A stretch of DNA of 29,921 nt from JBLHKS01 sp047620505 (GTDB taxonomy: Bacteria > Verrucomicrobiota > Verrucomicrobiia > Verrucomicrobiales > DEV007), in the NCBI GenBank assembly GCA_047620505.1, contig JBLHKS010000074.1:1-29921 (forward strand). Direction: 5' to 3'. The notes under the pieces are model-generated. The model saw only the letters and a list, made by a program, of their open reading frames with translations, was not told the origin of the DNA and did not search any database. This document shows, in pieces, positions 22,769-29,921 of this stretch. Both the position numbers and the translations under genes were made by a program. How positions within the stretch are numbered: position 1 is the first letter of the stretch; every line of letters starts with the position of its first letter.

Positions 22769-23725
22769 CTACTTCCCCGAATCGACGGTGGCGATGGCCT
22801 CTTCGATCAGCTTTTTGAGGTCTTCCTCGCTCGGTGTGTTCGACTCGACGCCGTCCTCGGGAATCTCAAGTTTGGCAACCCACGCGGCGCCGTTGATCAG
22901 GCATTTGCGGAAGCTGTCGTTTGCGAGATTGCCATGCACGTGCAGCCCGGTGAAGCCGAAGCCCCTGCCGCCGCCTGGGCGTTCGTAGGCCCATGCCATG
23001 TGCTGCGGCTTGCCCTCGCTGACTGCCTTGAAAACATCTGCGTTGCCACCACGATCCGATTTCTCCTCACTTACTGTGGCGACTGGTGCCACCGCCGAGA
23101 GAACCGGTGTGACGCCCTTCATGTCATCCTTGAAACGCATGTGGTAATACCATTCGTCGCGCAGGGTGAAGGGCTTCAGGCCGCGCGCGGTCGGATGTTC
23201 GCTGAACGCCTTGAATTCTGGCTCCCACCACGGGTTCACTGACCAACCGGTCTCAAAGTATCCACCCATCCAATCGAGATAGTTTTTCGCCGCGACGCCG
23301 ATGTGGACCTCGACGCCGAAATGGACCGCCATGAAGCCAGCCCCTCGCGCCATCGCCTTGCGGATCTGTTCGTCCTTGCCTGCGCGTTCGCCGTGGTTGA
23401 GTCCGACAATGATCGCATCCGCGTGGGAGAGGTCCTTGGGCCAGTTGTTCGACGAGTGCACCACGGCATGCACGTCTGGGTAGGCATCGTGCAAGGCGCG
23501 CGCCATCGAGATGAAGCCGGCAACAAATTCGTGATTCCCACGCGGACCGTGGGTGCCGGCATCGCCGATGAACACGATTTTGGTGACAGCGTCAGGCGCA
23601 GATCGCTGGGCCTCGTAGCCGAAGATGTCCCGCTCGGCCGCTGCCGAAGGGACGATGCTGATGCTCCATGCGGACATCGCAAAGAGAACGAGCTGGAGGT
23701 GGCGTCTGGTTGTTGAGGAGTTCAT
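22769..23725 (-). CDS. Exported ThuA-domain protein (318 aa)
   Basis: A ThuA-like protein with a class I glutamine amidotransferase-like fold, a family named after a trehalose-utilisation gene but without a settled activity. The ATG at 23725 gives a signal peptide (RRHLQLVLFAMSAWSIS, cleaved near SAAAE). The longer frame to 23812 adds 29 residues with no signal character and is rejected. Domain landmarks are IVFIGDAGTHGPRGNHEF, VHSSNNWPKDLSHADAIIVG, GFMAVHFGVEVH, and MAWAYERPGGGRGFGFTGLH with a following HGNLANDSFRKCLINGAAW. The Cys nucleophile of true amidotransferases is not evident: the GFMAVHFG elbow carries His and Phe in that region, as is usual for ThuA. The next gene downstream encodes the TIGR02603 heme protein. 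Confidence 0.9.
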   Translation of the reverse strand: MNSSTTRRHLQLVLFAMSAWSISIVPSAAAERDIFGYEAQRSAPDAVTKIVFIGDAGTHGPRGNHEFVAGFISMARALHDAYPDVHAVVHSSNNWPKDLSHADAIIVGLNHGERAGKDEQIRKAMARGAGFMAVHFGVEVHIGVAAKNYLDWMGGYFETGWSVNPWWEPEFKAFSEHPTARGLKPFTLRDEWYYHMRFKDDMKGVTPVLSAVAPVATVSEEKSDRGGNADVFKAVSEGKPQHMAWAYERPGGGRGFGFTGLHVHGNLANDSFRKCLINGAAWVAKLEIPEDGVESNTPSEEDLKKLIEEAIATVDSGK

Positions 23726-23847
23726 TGTGACTTCGTTGGGTTTATGAAGTCTGGAGTTATTGGATGCGCACGAGCAACACAATTTGGTTGCACGCAAGAC
23801 TCCGTTTTCCAAGCTCGACTTCTTGTCTCCGGCGCGGGTGGGCTTGG

Positions 23848-24612
23848 TTATTTCTTCTCGATCATTTTGATTCTGACGTCTTTGAACTGAAGAGTCATGG
23901 TGTGTCCGCCGTGCATCTGGAAGCCGAGGACGCCGTCTTTGCAGGCTTTGGGGCTGTTGTCGATCATCTCGGTGGTGACCTGGCCGTTGATGCTATAAGT
24001 GATTTTGTTCCCATCGGCGATGACGACGGCGTCGTTCCATTCGCCGACCGGTTTGATCTTGGCTTTGATCTCGGCGTCGGTTTTGTCGAGTGGAGTGGAG
24101 GTGCTCTTGTTCTCGGCGTCCCAGACAGTCTTTTCGCCTCGCTTGCTCATGATGCCGCGGCCGCCGGCGACGCCGCCTTCGTCGTAGATGATTCCGGTGT
24201 AACCATTGCCCGCGTCGATGTCGGCCTGGTAGCCGCCAACATGGAACATCTCAGGATTGTCGATCTTGCCGCGGATCTGCAGGCCCGAGTTGCCCCCGGG
24301 GGTGACCCACTTGAAGGAATAGCGGATCTCGAAGTTGGCGAATTTCTCCGGGTTGTCTTTCGAGCAGAGCAGGATCAGATCGGTCTGCTTGGAATTCTCC
24401 TGGGTCTCGGTGCACTGGATCGCGCCGTCGGTGACGCTCCAGTAGCCTTCAAGGCCTTCCCAACCGGAGAGGTCCTTGCCATTGAAGAGCGAGATCCAGC
24501 CGTCAGCATCGGCGGCCGGAATTTCGGCTTTAGCAGGCTTGTCTTCGGCAAAGGTTACATTCGACAGGATGCTGAGCGTCAACAGGGCACAAAATTTGGA
24601 GATGGTTTTCAT
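23848..24612 (-). CDS. DUF1080 (3-keto-disaccharide hydrolase-like) exported protein (254 aa)
   Basis: A single-domain DUF1080 protein (PF06439, concanavalin-A-like jelly roll) with a signal peptide (1-22, cleaved at TFA). The family signature LFNGKDLSGWE is at 42-52. Further family blocks are GAIQCTE, FEIRYSFKWVTPGGNSGLQIRG and NPEMFHVGGYQADID, and the C-terminal block GFQMHGGHTMTLQFKDVRIK. Members of this family cleave 3-keto-glycosides in alternative, oxidation-first glycan breakdown routes (established for some members; not tested for this one). No matching 3-keto-forming dehydrogenase of the Gfo/Idh/MocA type is in the window, so its partner would be elsewhere or one of the heme proteins here. 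It is flanked by gaps of 145 bases upstream and 122 downstream and may have its own promoter. Confidence 0.92.
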   Translation of the reverse strand: MKTISKFCALLTLSILSNVTFAEDKPAKAEIPAADADGWISLFNGKDLSGWEGLEGYWSVTDGAIQCTETQENSKQTDLILLCSKDNPEKFANFEIRYSFKWVTPGGNSGLQIRGKIDNPEMFHVGGYQADIDAGNGYTGIIYDEGGVAGGRGIMSKRGEKTVWDAENKSTSTPLDKTDAEIKAKIKPVGEWNDAVVIADGNKITYSINGQVTTEMIDNSPKACKDGVLGFQMHGGHTMTLQFKDVRIKMIEKK

Positions 24613-24757
24613 AATGGGTGACTACACCATGATAGTTGCTCTCTACTCAAGACATTTACTTTTGCGACGATGGGGATGAGCCCTTCGATCACTTTCAGGA
24701 TACCAGGTTGTCAATGTTTCCAATTGTTGCCCCTTACGCGGAGTCGGGGTCAGCCCA

Positions 24758-26200
24758 TCACGCCAGGAGCTCGTGGATCACGTTGCCGGCCACGTCGGTC
24801 AGGCGGAAATCGCGGCCGTTGAAGCGGTAGGTCAACTGCTCGTGGTCAATTCCGAACAGGTGCAGGATCGTGGCGTGCAGGTCGTTCACTCCGACACGAT
24901 TCTCGACGGCCTTGTATCCGAACTCATCGCTCGCGCCATAGTGCACGCCGCCCTGGATGCCACCGCCGGCCATCCACATGGTGAAGGCGTGGGGGTTGTG
25001 GTCGCGGCCCTTGCCGTCCTGCGCGTCGGAGGTGCGCCCGAACTCGCCGCCCCAGATGACGAGCGTGTCGTCGAGCATTCCGCGCGATTTCAAGTCCGCG
25101 AGCAGGGCGCCGATCGGCTGGTCGACGCTCTTCGCGGCGATGCGGTGGTTGGCACCGATGTCGTTGTGGCCGTCCCACGGCACGTCGGCCACACCGCCGC
25201 CGCCGCCGTTGGTTCCGGCGTAGAGTTGCACAAAACGCACGCCGCGCTCGACGAGACGGCGCGCAGTGATGCACTGGTTGGCGACCAGTTTCGTCTCGGC
25301 CTGATCGACGCCGTAGGCCTTCTTCGTCGCTTCGGATTCATCGTCGACGTCCATCGCCTCCGGGGCGGCGGTCTGCATCCGGTAGGCCAGCTCGAACGAC
25401 TCCAGGCGCGCGGCGAGATCGGCCTCGTGCGGTCGCAACACCTGGTGCTTCTCGTTCATCGCCTTGAGGATGTCGAGCTGCGCGCGCTGCTGCGCCACGT
25501 TCATGCCATTGCGCCGCGCCAGGTTGCCGATCGGCTGGCCGCCGTCGATGGCGGTCGGCTGGTAGACTTTCGGCAGGAAGCCGGGCGACCAGATGGGCTT
25601 GCCACCGCGGGGCATGGCGCCGTGCAGGACGACGAAGGCGGGTAAGTTCTGGTTCTCGCTGCCGAGCCCATAGGTGAGCCATGAGCCGACGCAGGGCCGC
25701 CCCTGCAGGAACATCCCGGAGTTCATCTCCAGCATCGCCGGCGTGTGATTGTTCGACTGTGAAAAGCACGAGTAGATGAACGCCATGTCATCGACGTGCT
25801 TGGACACGTTGGGGAAAATTTCCGAGACCCACGTGCCGGACTGGCCGTGCTGCTTGAACTCGAACGGCGACTTCAAGAGCTTGCCGCTGGTGGTAAAGAA
25901 CCCGGTCTTGGGATCGGCGCCCTCAAGCTTCATGCCGTCGTTTTTCTGCAACTCCGGCTTGTAGTCGAAGGTATCGACCTGCGACGGGCTGCCTGGCATG
26001 AACAGCCAGATCACCGACTTCGCCTTGGGCGCGAAATGGGGTCCGTGCGGCTGCAGCAGGTGGGGTGCCCCCGCAGCGCTGGCAGAGGAGAGCAGGCCTT
26101 GTTCCTTGAGAAGGTTGGCGAGCGCCAGAGACCCGCAGCCGAGGCCGGCGTTTCTGAGGAAGGAGCGGCGGGAGTGGAAGTTCTCGAAGGCTTGTTTCAT
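24758..26200 (-). CDS. DUF1501 Tat-exported protein (480 aa)
   Basis: A DUF1501 protein (PF07394), a relative of the alkaline phosphatase/sulfatase superfamily without an assigned reaction. The twin-arginine signal is SRRSFLRNAGLG (10-21), and the mature part begins after the ASAAGA region. Family motifs are FMPGSPSQVDTFDYKP (67-82), WDGHND (342-347), GGEFGRTS (384-391) and GRDHNPH (398-404). The His and Asp residues in these are the likely metal ligands, by analogy with the superfamily. It starts 17 bases after the stop of the DUF1549/DUF1553 cytochrome gene, its usual partner in PVC genomes. The pair mirrors the DUF1592/DUF1552 pairs further left: one Sec-exported heme protein followed by one Tat-exported protein. 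Confidence 0.94.
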   Translation of the reverse strand: MKQAFENFHSRRSFLRNAGLGCGSLALANLLKEQGLLSSASAAGAPHLLQPHGPHFAPKAKSVIWLFMPGSPSQVDTFDYKPELQKNDGMKLEGADPKTGFFTTSGKLLKSPFEFKQHGQSGTWVSEIFPNVSKHVDDMAFIYSCFSQSNNHTPAMLEMNSGMFLQGRPCVGSWLTYGLGSENQNLPAFVVLHGAMPRGGKPIWSPGFLPKVYQPTAIDGGQPIGNLARRNGMNVAQQRAQLDILKAMNEKHQVLRPHEADLAARLESFELAYRMQTAAPEAMDVDDESEATKKAYGVDQAETKLVANQCITARRLVERGVRFVQLYAGTNGGGGGVADVPWDGHNDIGANHRIAAKSVDQPIGALLADLKSRGMLDDTLVIWGGEFGRTSDAQDGKGRDHNPHAFTMWMAGGGIQGGVHYGASDEFGYKAVENRVGVNDLHATILHLFGIDHEQLTYRFNGRDFRLTDVAGNVIHELLA

Positions 26201-26217
26201 TTTGATCTAGAACAATG

Positions 26218-28806
26218 TTAGTCGACAAAGATGAATTCGTTCAGGCACAACATCATCTGGCAGTAGTCGGCCACGGCGAGGTCCATGGCATCGCCAGCGC
26301 TGCCGTAGGAGGCCGCCTGGGCGTTGATGAATCCGACCATCTGCGCTTTTTCCTCAGCGGAGGGCGGTCGGGACAGGGCCAAGGTGTACGCCTGCTCGAC
26401 GATCTGCTCTGGCGTGGTCTCGGCCGCGCCGCGGATACGTTTGGCGAACTTTTCAGACAGCTGGCGGGCCAGGGTAGAGTTCATCATCGCCAGCGCCTGC
26501 GGCGGGACCGTGGTGACGATGCGGTGGCCAATGCTCTGGATGGAATCGGGCGCGTCGAAGAGTTGCAACATCGGCACGAGGTTGCTGCGCTTCACGGTGA
26601 GGTAGATGCTGCGCCGCGGATTGGCTTCGTCGAGCGATCCCATCCCAAACATCTTCTTGTCCAACGATCCGCTAACGGCCAGCAGCGTGTCGCGGATGAC
26701 TTCGGCTTCGAGGCGCTTTGCGCCGTGTCGCCAGCGGAGTGCGTTGTCGGGATCGATCTGCGCCGCGCGCGGGTTGATCTCGCCCGACTCGCGATAGGCC
26801 GCGCTGATCATGATCAGTTTGTGGATCGGCTTGAGCTTCCAACCACCGCGTATCAGTTCGGCGGCGAGGAAGTCGAGTAACTCAGGGTGCGTCGGCGCGA
26901 GGCCCTGCCTGCCGAAATCGCTGGGGGTCGCCACGATGCCGCGCCCCATGTGGTGCTGCCAGAGCCGGTTGACGATCACGCGGGCCAGCAGATGGCCGGC
27001 ACCGTGTTGTTGATCTGTCAGCCAGTCGGCCAGCGCCACCCGTGGCGGACGCGGCGAATCTGCGGCCAGCCACCGATCCTCCGAGGTGCCGCCAGTCTCT
27101 AACACACGTAGAAACCCGGGCGTTGCCAGCTCGCCCTTGGAATTGGAATCGCCGCGGGTAAGGAAAAAAACCTTCCGCGTGTTGTCGCCAAAGTTGTAGG
27201 TTGCGCCGTCCTTCCGGGCGGCGAGAATCTTCGTGATGTCCGGCTTTGGCTGGCCCTTGAGATGTTCCTGCTCGGCCAGGTTCAGCGCGCTCCATTCGGA
27301 GTCGCTCGGCGCAAACCACTTCAGCAGTTCCTGCTTCTGCTGGTCGTTTCGCTGGTCGGCGGCCAGCTTGAGAATATCCTCGATGTTCTTCGGCACCGCC
27401 GGTTTGGTGCTGAAGTAGAATCCCGATGGCCCACTCGCATTCACGATCTTGACCAGCACGTGGTTGCTGCCCGCTTCCAACTGGAGCGTGACCTTGTCCT
27501 GATCGGGCGCCGCACCACCAGAGGTCTCATTCTGGAACACCGGCTTGCCGTTCAGGAACACTTTGATCGCATCGTCACGTCCCAGCGAGATCTCCACCGG
27601 GCGCTTCTCCGCCACCTCGATGGTGCGGTAGAGGTAGTTGGCGCTGTTGTCGCCGGTCAGCGTGTTGTGGACCTGGCCGTCCTGCCATTCGGGCCGCGGC
27701 GTCCACTTCAGATCGCCGTAGGTCTTACCGAGGTCGATCTCGTTCTCCGGGGCGAAGGCCTCGTCGAACGCCTTTTTGAAATCGGCTGCGGCGAACGGTC
27801 CGATCGCTTGCCAGGTTCCCAGCTTTTCCTCGGCCGGCGGTTCGGATTCTCGCTTTGCCAGGTATTGATCCAAGCGCGCTGGCAGCTGCTCCTTCTCGAA
27901 CTTGTCGCGCGCATCGACAAAGGGTTTGTGTTCCGCGTCAAATTTTTCCTGCGCCGCCTTGGTGCCGGTCGCATCGGGATCGTAGTCGAAATCTTGAAAT
28001 CCGGTCTCGGCGAAACAGGCGACGAAGCGGTAGTAGTCGTGGGTGGGCAGCGGATCGTATTTGTGATCATGACAGCGCGCACAACCGACGGTTAATCCGA
28101 GCATCGAGGTGCCAATGGTGCCGACGACATCGTCGAGCTGTTCATAGCGGCTGCGCTCGCGCTCCTTCTCGGTCTGCTGCGAAGTGAATGGGCCTGCGGC
28201 GAGGAAGCCGGTCGCGGCCTGGGCCAGATAATTGTCCGGCTCGATCTGGTCCCCAGCGATCTGCAGTTTGACGAAGCGATCGTAGGGCATGTCCTCGTTG
28301 AGCGCCTTAATAATGAAGTCGCGATAGTGGAACGCTCCCGCTCGATCCTGGTCGAAGGCGTAGCCGTTGCTCTCCGCGAAGCGGGCCAGGTCGAGCCAGT
28401 GGCGGGTCCAACGCTCGCCGTAGTGCTCGCCGGCCAGCAGCCGATCGATCAGACGTTCATAGGCGTCGGTTGAAGAATCAGCCACGAAGGCGTCCACGTC
28501 GGCCGGTTCTGGCGGCAATCCCCACAGGTCAAAATAGACACGGCGGACGAGTGTGCGGCGGCTCGCCTCCTGGTTGGGCGCAAGCCCCTTCGCTTCCAGT
28601 GGTGCGAGGATGAAGCGATCCACATCGTTGCGCACCCACGCCGCGTCCATCACCTGCGGGGGCGTGGCGGCCTTGAGCGGCTGAAAGGACCAGAACGCGC
28701 GGCCGGCATCGATATCGATCGCTGCTTTGGCCCGCGGCTCCTGGGCGAAGGCGGCTAGCGGGGCAAGCAGGAAGCAGAAGAGGGCGGCGGGGGAAACTTG
28801 ATTCAT
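26218..28806 (-). CDS. DUF1549/DUF1553 (PSCyt2/PSD1) cytochrome with inserted beta-sandwich domain (862 aa)
   Basis: A Sec-exported PVC cytochrome. After the signal peptide (1-21) it goes almost directly into DUF1549 (FWSFQPLKAATPP at 38-50, DVDRFILAPLEAKGL, RVYFDLWGLPPEP). The N-terminal PSCyt1 heme domain found in longer members is absent. One heme motif, CARCH, lies at 242-246 followed by DHKYDPLPTHDYY. Between DUF1549 and DUF1553 is an extra domain of about 140 residues (about 330-470) with jelly-roll features (WQAIGPF, RDDAIKVFLNGKPVF, GSNHVLVKIVNASG), resembling galactose-binding or PA14-type modules. DUF1553 follows (FLRVLETGGTSEDRWLAADSPRPPRVALADWL, RVIVNRLWQHHMGRGIVATPSDFG). It is 16 bases from the lactonase-like gene and 17 from DUF1501. 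Confidence 0.93.
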   Translation of the reverse strand: MNQVSPAALFCFLLAPLAAFAQEPRAKAAIDIDAGRAFWSFQPLKAATPPQVMDAAWVRNDVDRFILAPLEAKGLAPNQEASRRTLVRRVYFDLWGLPPEPADVDAFVADSSTDAYERLIDRLLAGEHYGERWTRHWLDLARFAESNGYAFDQDRAGAFHYRDFIIKALNEDMPYDRFVKLQIAGDQIEPDNYLAQAATGFLAAGPFTSQQTEKERERSRYEQLDDVVGTIGTSMLGLTVGCARCHDHKYDPLPTHDYYRFVACFAETGFQDFDYDPDATGTKAAQEKFDAEHKPFVDARDKFEKEQLPARLDQYLAKRESEPPAEEKLGTWQAIGPFAAADFKKAFDEAFAPENEIDLGKTYGDLKWTPRPEWQDGQVHNTLTGDNSANYLYRTIEVAEKRPVEISLGRDDAIKVFLNGKPVFQNETSGGAAPDQDKVTLQLEAGSNHVLVKIVNASGPSGFYFSTKPAVPKNIEDILKLAADQRNDQQKQELLKWFAPSDSEWSALNLAEQEHLKGQPKPDITKILAARKDGATYNFGDNTRKVFFLTRGDSNSKGELATPGFLRVLETGGTSEDRWLAADSPRPPRVALADWLTDQQHGAGHLLARVIVNRLWQHHMGRGIVATPSDFGRQGLAPTHPELLDFLAAELIRGGWKLKPIHKLIMISAAYRESGEINPRAAQIDPDNALRWRHGAKRLEAEVIRDTLLAVSGSLDKKMFGMGSLDEANPRRSIYLTVKRSNLVPMLQLFDAPDSIQSIGHRIVTTVPPQALAMMNSTLARQLSEKFAKRIRGAAETTPEQIVEQAYTLALSRPPSAEEKAQMVGFINAQAASYGSAGDAMDLAVADYCQMMLCLNEFIFVD

Positions 28807-28822
28807 GGCTGCGCGGTTTCGC

Positions 28823-29921
28823 TCAAGGCTTCACGACGAGAAACTGAAAGCACACTGGTGCACCCAGTTCAAATTTCGTCCCATTCGGTGTCAGTGCGCC
28901 GGTGCTCTGGTCGATCTCGAATCCGATCACGCTGTCGGAGTTCTGGTTGCCAACGATCATCCAACGGCCGCTCGGGTCGATGCCGAAGCTGCGGGCGGTC
29001 TTACCGCCAGTGGATGTGTGGCCGACGAGTGTGAGCTTGCCCGTCTGCGGATCGACGGAATATCCGGCGATGTTGTCGGGGCCGCGATTCGAGCCGTAGA
29101 GGAATTTTCCGGACGGATGCATGATGAGTTCGGCGGTTGATCCTGCCTTGCCGCTGAAATCATTGGGCAGGGTGGAAATTGCCTGGATCTGTTGCAGGAC
29201 GCCGAGTTTGGCGTCGAAGCTGAAGGCGGTGACGCTCATCGCCTTCTCATCAATGTTGTAACAGAACTTGCCATCAGGACTGAAGGTCAGATGGCGCGGG
29301 TGGGTTTCGGCGGTGGTCGCAGCGAACGGCGGACCGTTGGCGGCGAGCGCGCCGGTGGTGGCGTCAAAACGATAGGAATAGATGCGGTCGAGCCCGGCAT
29401 CGCAGCTCAGTGCAAAGCGATTGCTGGGATCGAAACCGCAATGGTGGGCATGCGGTTTCTGGTTGTCACCAAGGGTGGAATGCTGATCCACCCAGGCCGA
29501 CGGCGAGAGTTTCCCGTCTGCGGCGATCTGGAGACTCGACACGCTGCCACTGCCGTAGTTGGAGACGAGAATCGTCTTGCCCGTCTGATCGATGGCGAGA
29601 TGGCAGGGGCCGCTCCCGTTCGGCTCCTGCGTGTTGAGAGCCGTCAATTTTCCGCCTTGCCCAATCGAAAAGCCAGTGACTGCGCCACCTCCCTTGTAGG
29701 GGCCACTTTCTCCGACGGCATATAAGAATTTTCCGCTCGGGTGAATCGTCACCCATGAGGGATTGATCATCTCCGCAGCCAGTTCCGGGGCACTCATCGA
29801 GCCCGTTTTCGGATCAAGGCGGCAAACGTAGATCCCTTTGCTCTTCTCCCCCGTGTAGGTCCCGATAAAGACCAGGGTGGAGCCGGGCTCGGCGGCACTG
29901 AGCGACGATGAGGCGAGCAAC
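28823..29921 (-). CDS. Lactonase-family beta-propeller (6-phosphogluconolactonase-like), exported, 5' end cut
   Basis: A seven-blade propeller of the lactonase family (PF10282), which includes the YbhE-type 6-phosphogluconolactonases. The frame is open to the right edge. The only apparent start there is a TTG inside a signal peptide (LLASSSLSAAE), so the true start lies beyond the window. Repeated blade motifs include LVFIGTYTGEKSKGIYV, IHPSGKFLYAVGESG, GPCHLAIDQTGKTILVSNYG, HAHHCGFDPSNRFAL, HPRHLTFSPDGKFCYNID, MHPSGKFLYGSNRG and ARSFGIDPSGRWMIVGNQ. The signal peptide argues against a role in cytosolic pentose phosphate metabolism and for opening lactones made by sugar oxidation in the periplasm (inference). 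It precedes the DUF1549/DUF1553 gene by 16 bases and is likely co-transcribed with it. Confidence 0.9.
   Translation of the reverse strand, partial: LLASSSLSAAEPGSTLVFIGTYTGEKSKGIYVCRLDPKTGSMSAPELAAEMINPSWVTIHPSGKFLYAVGESGPYKGGGAVTGFSIGQGGKLTALNTQEPNGSGPCHLAIDQTGKTILVSNYGSGSVSSLQIAADGKLSPSAWVDQHSTLGDNQKPHAHHCGFDPSNRFALSCDAGLDRIYSYRFDATTGALAANGPPFAATTAETHPRHLTFSPDGKFCYNIDEKAMSVTAFSFDAKLGVLQQIQAISTLPNDFSGKAGSTAELIMHPSGKFLYGSNRGPDNIAGYSVDPQTGKLTLVGHTSTGGKTARSFGIDPSGRWMIVGNQNSDSVIGFEIDQSTGALTPNGTKFELGAPVCFQFLVVKP

Noticed and set aside
23726..23812. Longer N-terminus for the ThuA protein
   Set aside because: The added residues have no signal-peptide character; the start at 23725 gives a normal one.
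24686..24714. TTGACA hexamer (minus strand, 24714-24709) upstream of the DUF1080 gene as a sigma-70 promoter
   Set aside because: No acceptable -10 hexamer follows at 16-18 bases (TGATCG at 17), so the match to -35 alone is not enough. I see no gene in this 145-base gap.
1..29921. tRNA, rRNA, CRISPR array, riboswitch
   Set aside because: No cloverleaf, rRNA segment, spaced direct repeat array or known riboswitch core was seen in any intergenic gap.

Overview
The window is a GC-rich bacterial locus. Except for a transposase fragment at its left end, all of its genes lie on the minus strand. Nearly every gene encodes an exported protein from families that are hallmarks of the Planctomycetes-Verrucomicrobia (PVC) group: DUF1592-type cytochromes, DUF1552 (HXXSHH) proteins, a DUF1549/DUF1553 cytochrome with a DUF1501 partner, a TIGR02603-type heme protein, ThuA and DUF1080. 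Start codons mostly lack a clear Shine-Dalgarno sequence. A verrucomicrobial or planctomycetal origin is the best reading; I lean to Verrucomicrobia, but the window does not decide it.

Layout, in the direction of transcription (right to left). (1) 29921-24758: a lactonase-like beta-propeller (cut by the window edge), a DUF1549/DUF1553 cytochrome and its DUF1501 Tat partner, with gaps of 16-17 bases. (2) 24612-22769: a DUF1080 sugar hydrolase-like protein and a ThuA protein, each after a gap of more than 100 bases. (3) 22600-7274: seven genes with gaps of 4-18 bases or an overlap. They are a TIGR02603 heme protein, a multidomain sialate O-acetylesterase-like protein, DUF1592 no. 3, DUF1552 no. 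3, DUF1592 no. 2, DUF1552 no. 2, and a 547-residue exported protein of a family I cannot name. (4) 7203-6178: a six-blade Kelch protein, preceded by a short, frameshifted relic of a DUF1552 gene end. (5) 6085-1086: DUF1592 no. 1, DUF1552 no. 1 and a 402-residue paralogue of the unnamed family. (6) 2-901, plus strand: the 3' part of an IS transposase that marks the downstream border.

Working together (inference): Sec-exported proteins with eight CxxCH heme motifs are paired with Tat-exported DUF1552/DUF1501 proteins. They sit beside DUF1080, ThuA, esterase and lactonase genes, which suggests oxidative, periplasmic or surface processing of a decorated sugar polymer. No glycoside hydrolase, sulfatase, transporter, regulator or cytochrome-maturation gene is visible, so the substrate and electron acceptor remain unknown.

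The most novel-looking element is the triad DUF1592 - DUF1552 - unnamed family. It occurs twice, and its two third members have offset repeat architectures. Sizeable intergenic gaps (902-1085, 6086-6177, 22601-22768, 23726-23847, 24613-24757) are all under 200 bases; no complete gene is seen in them.
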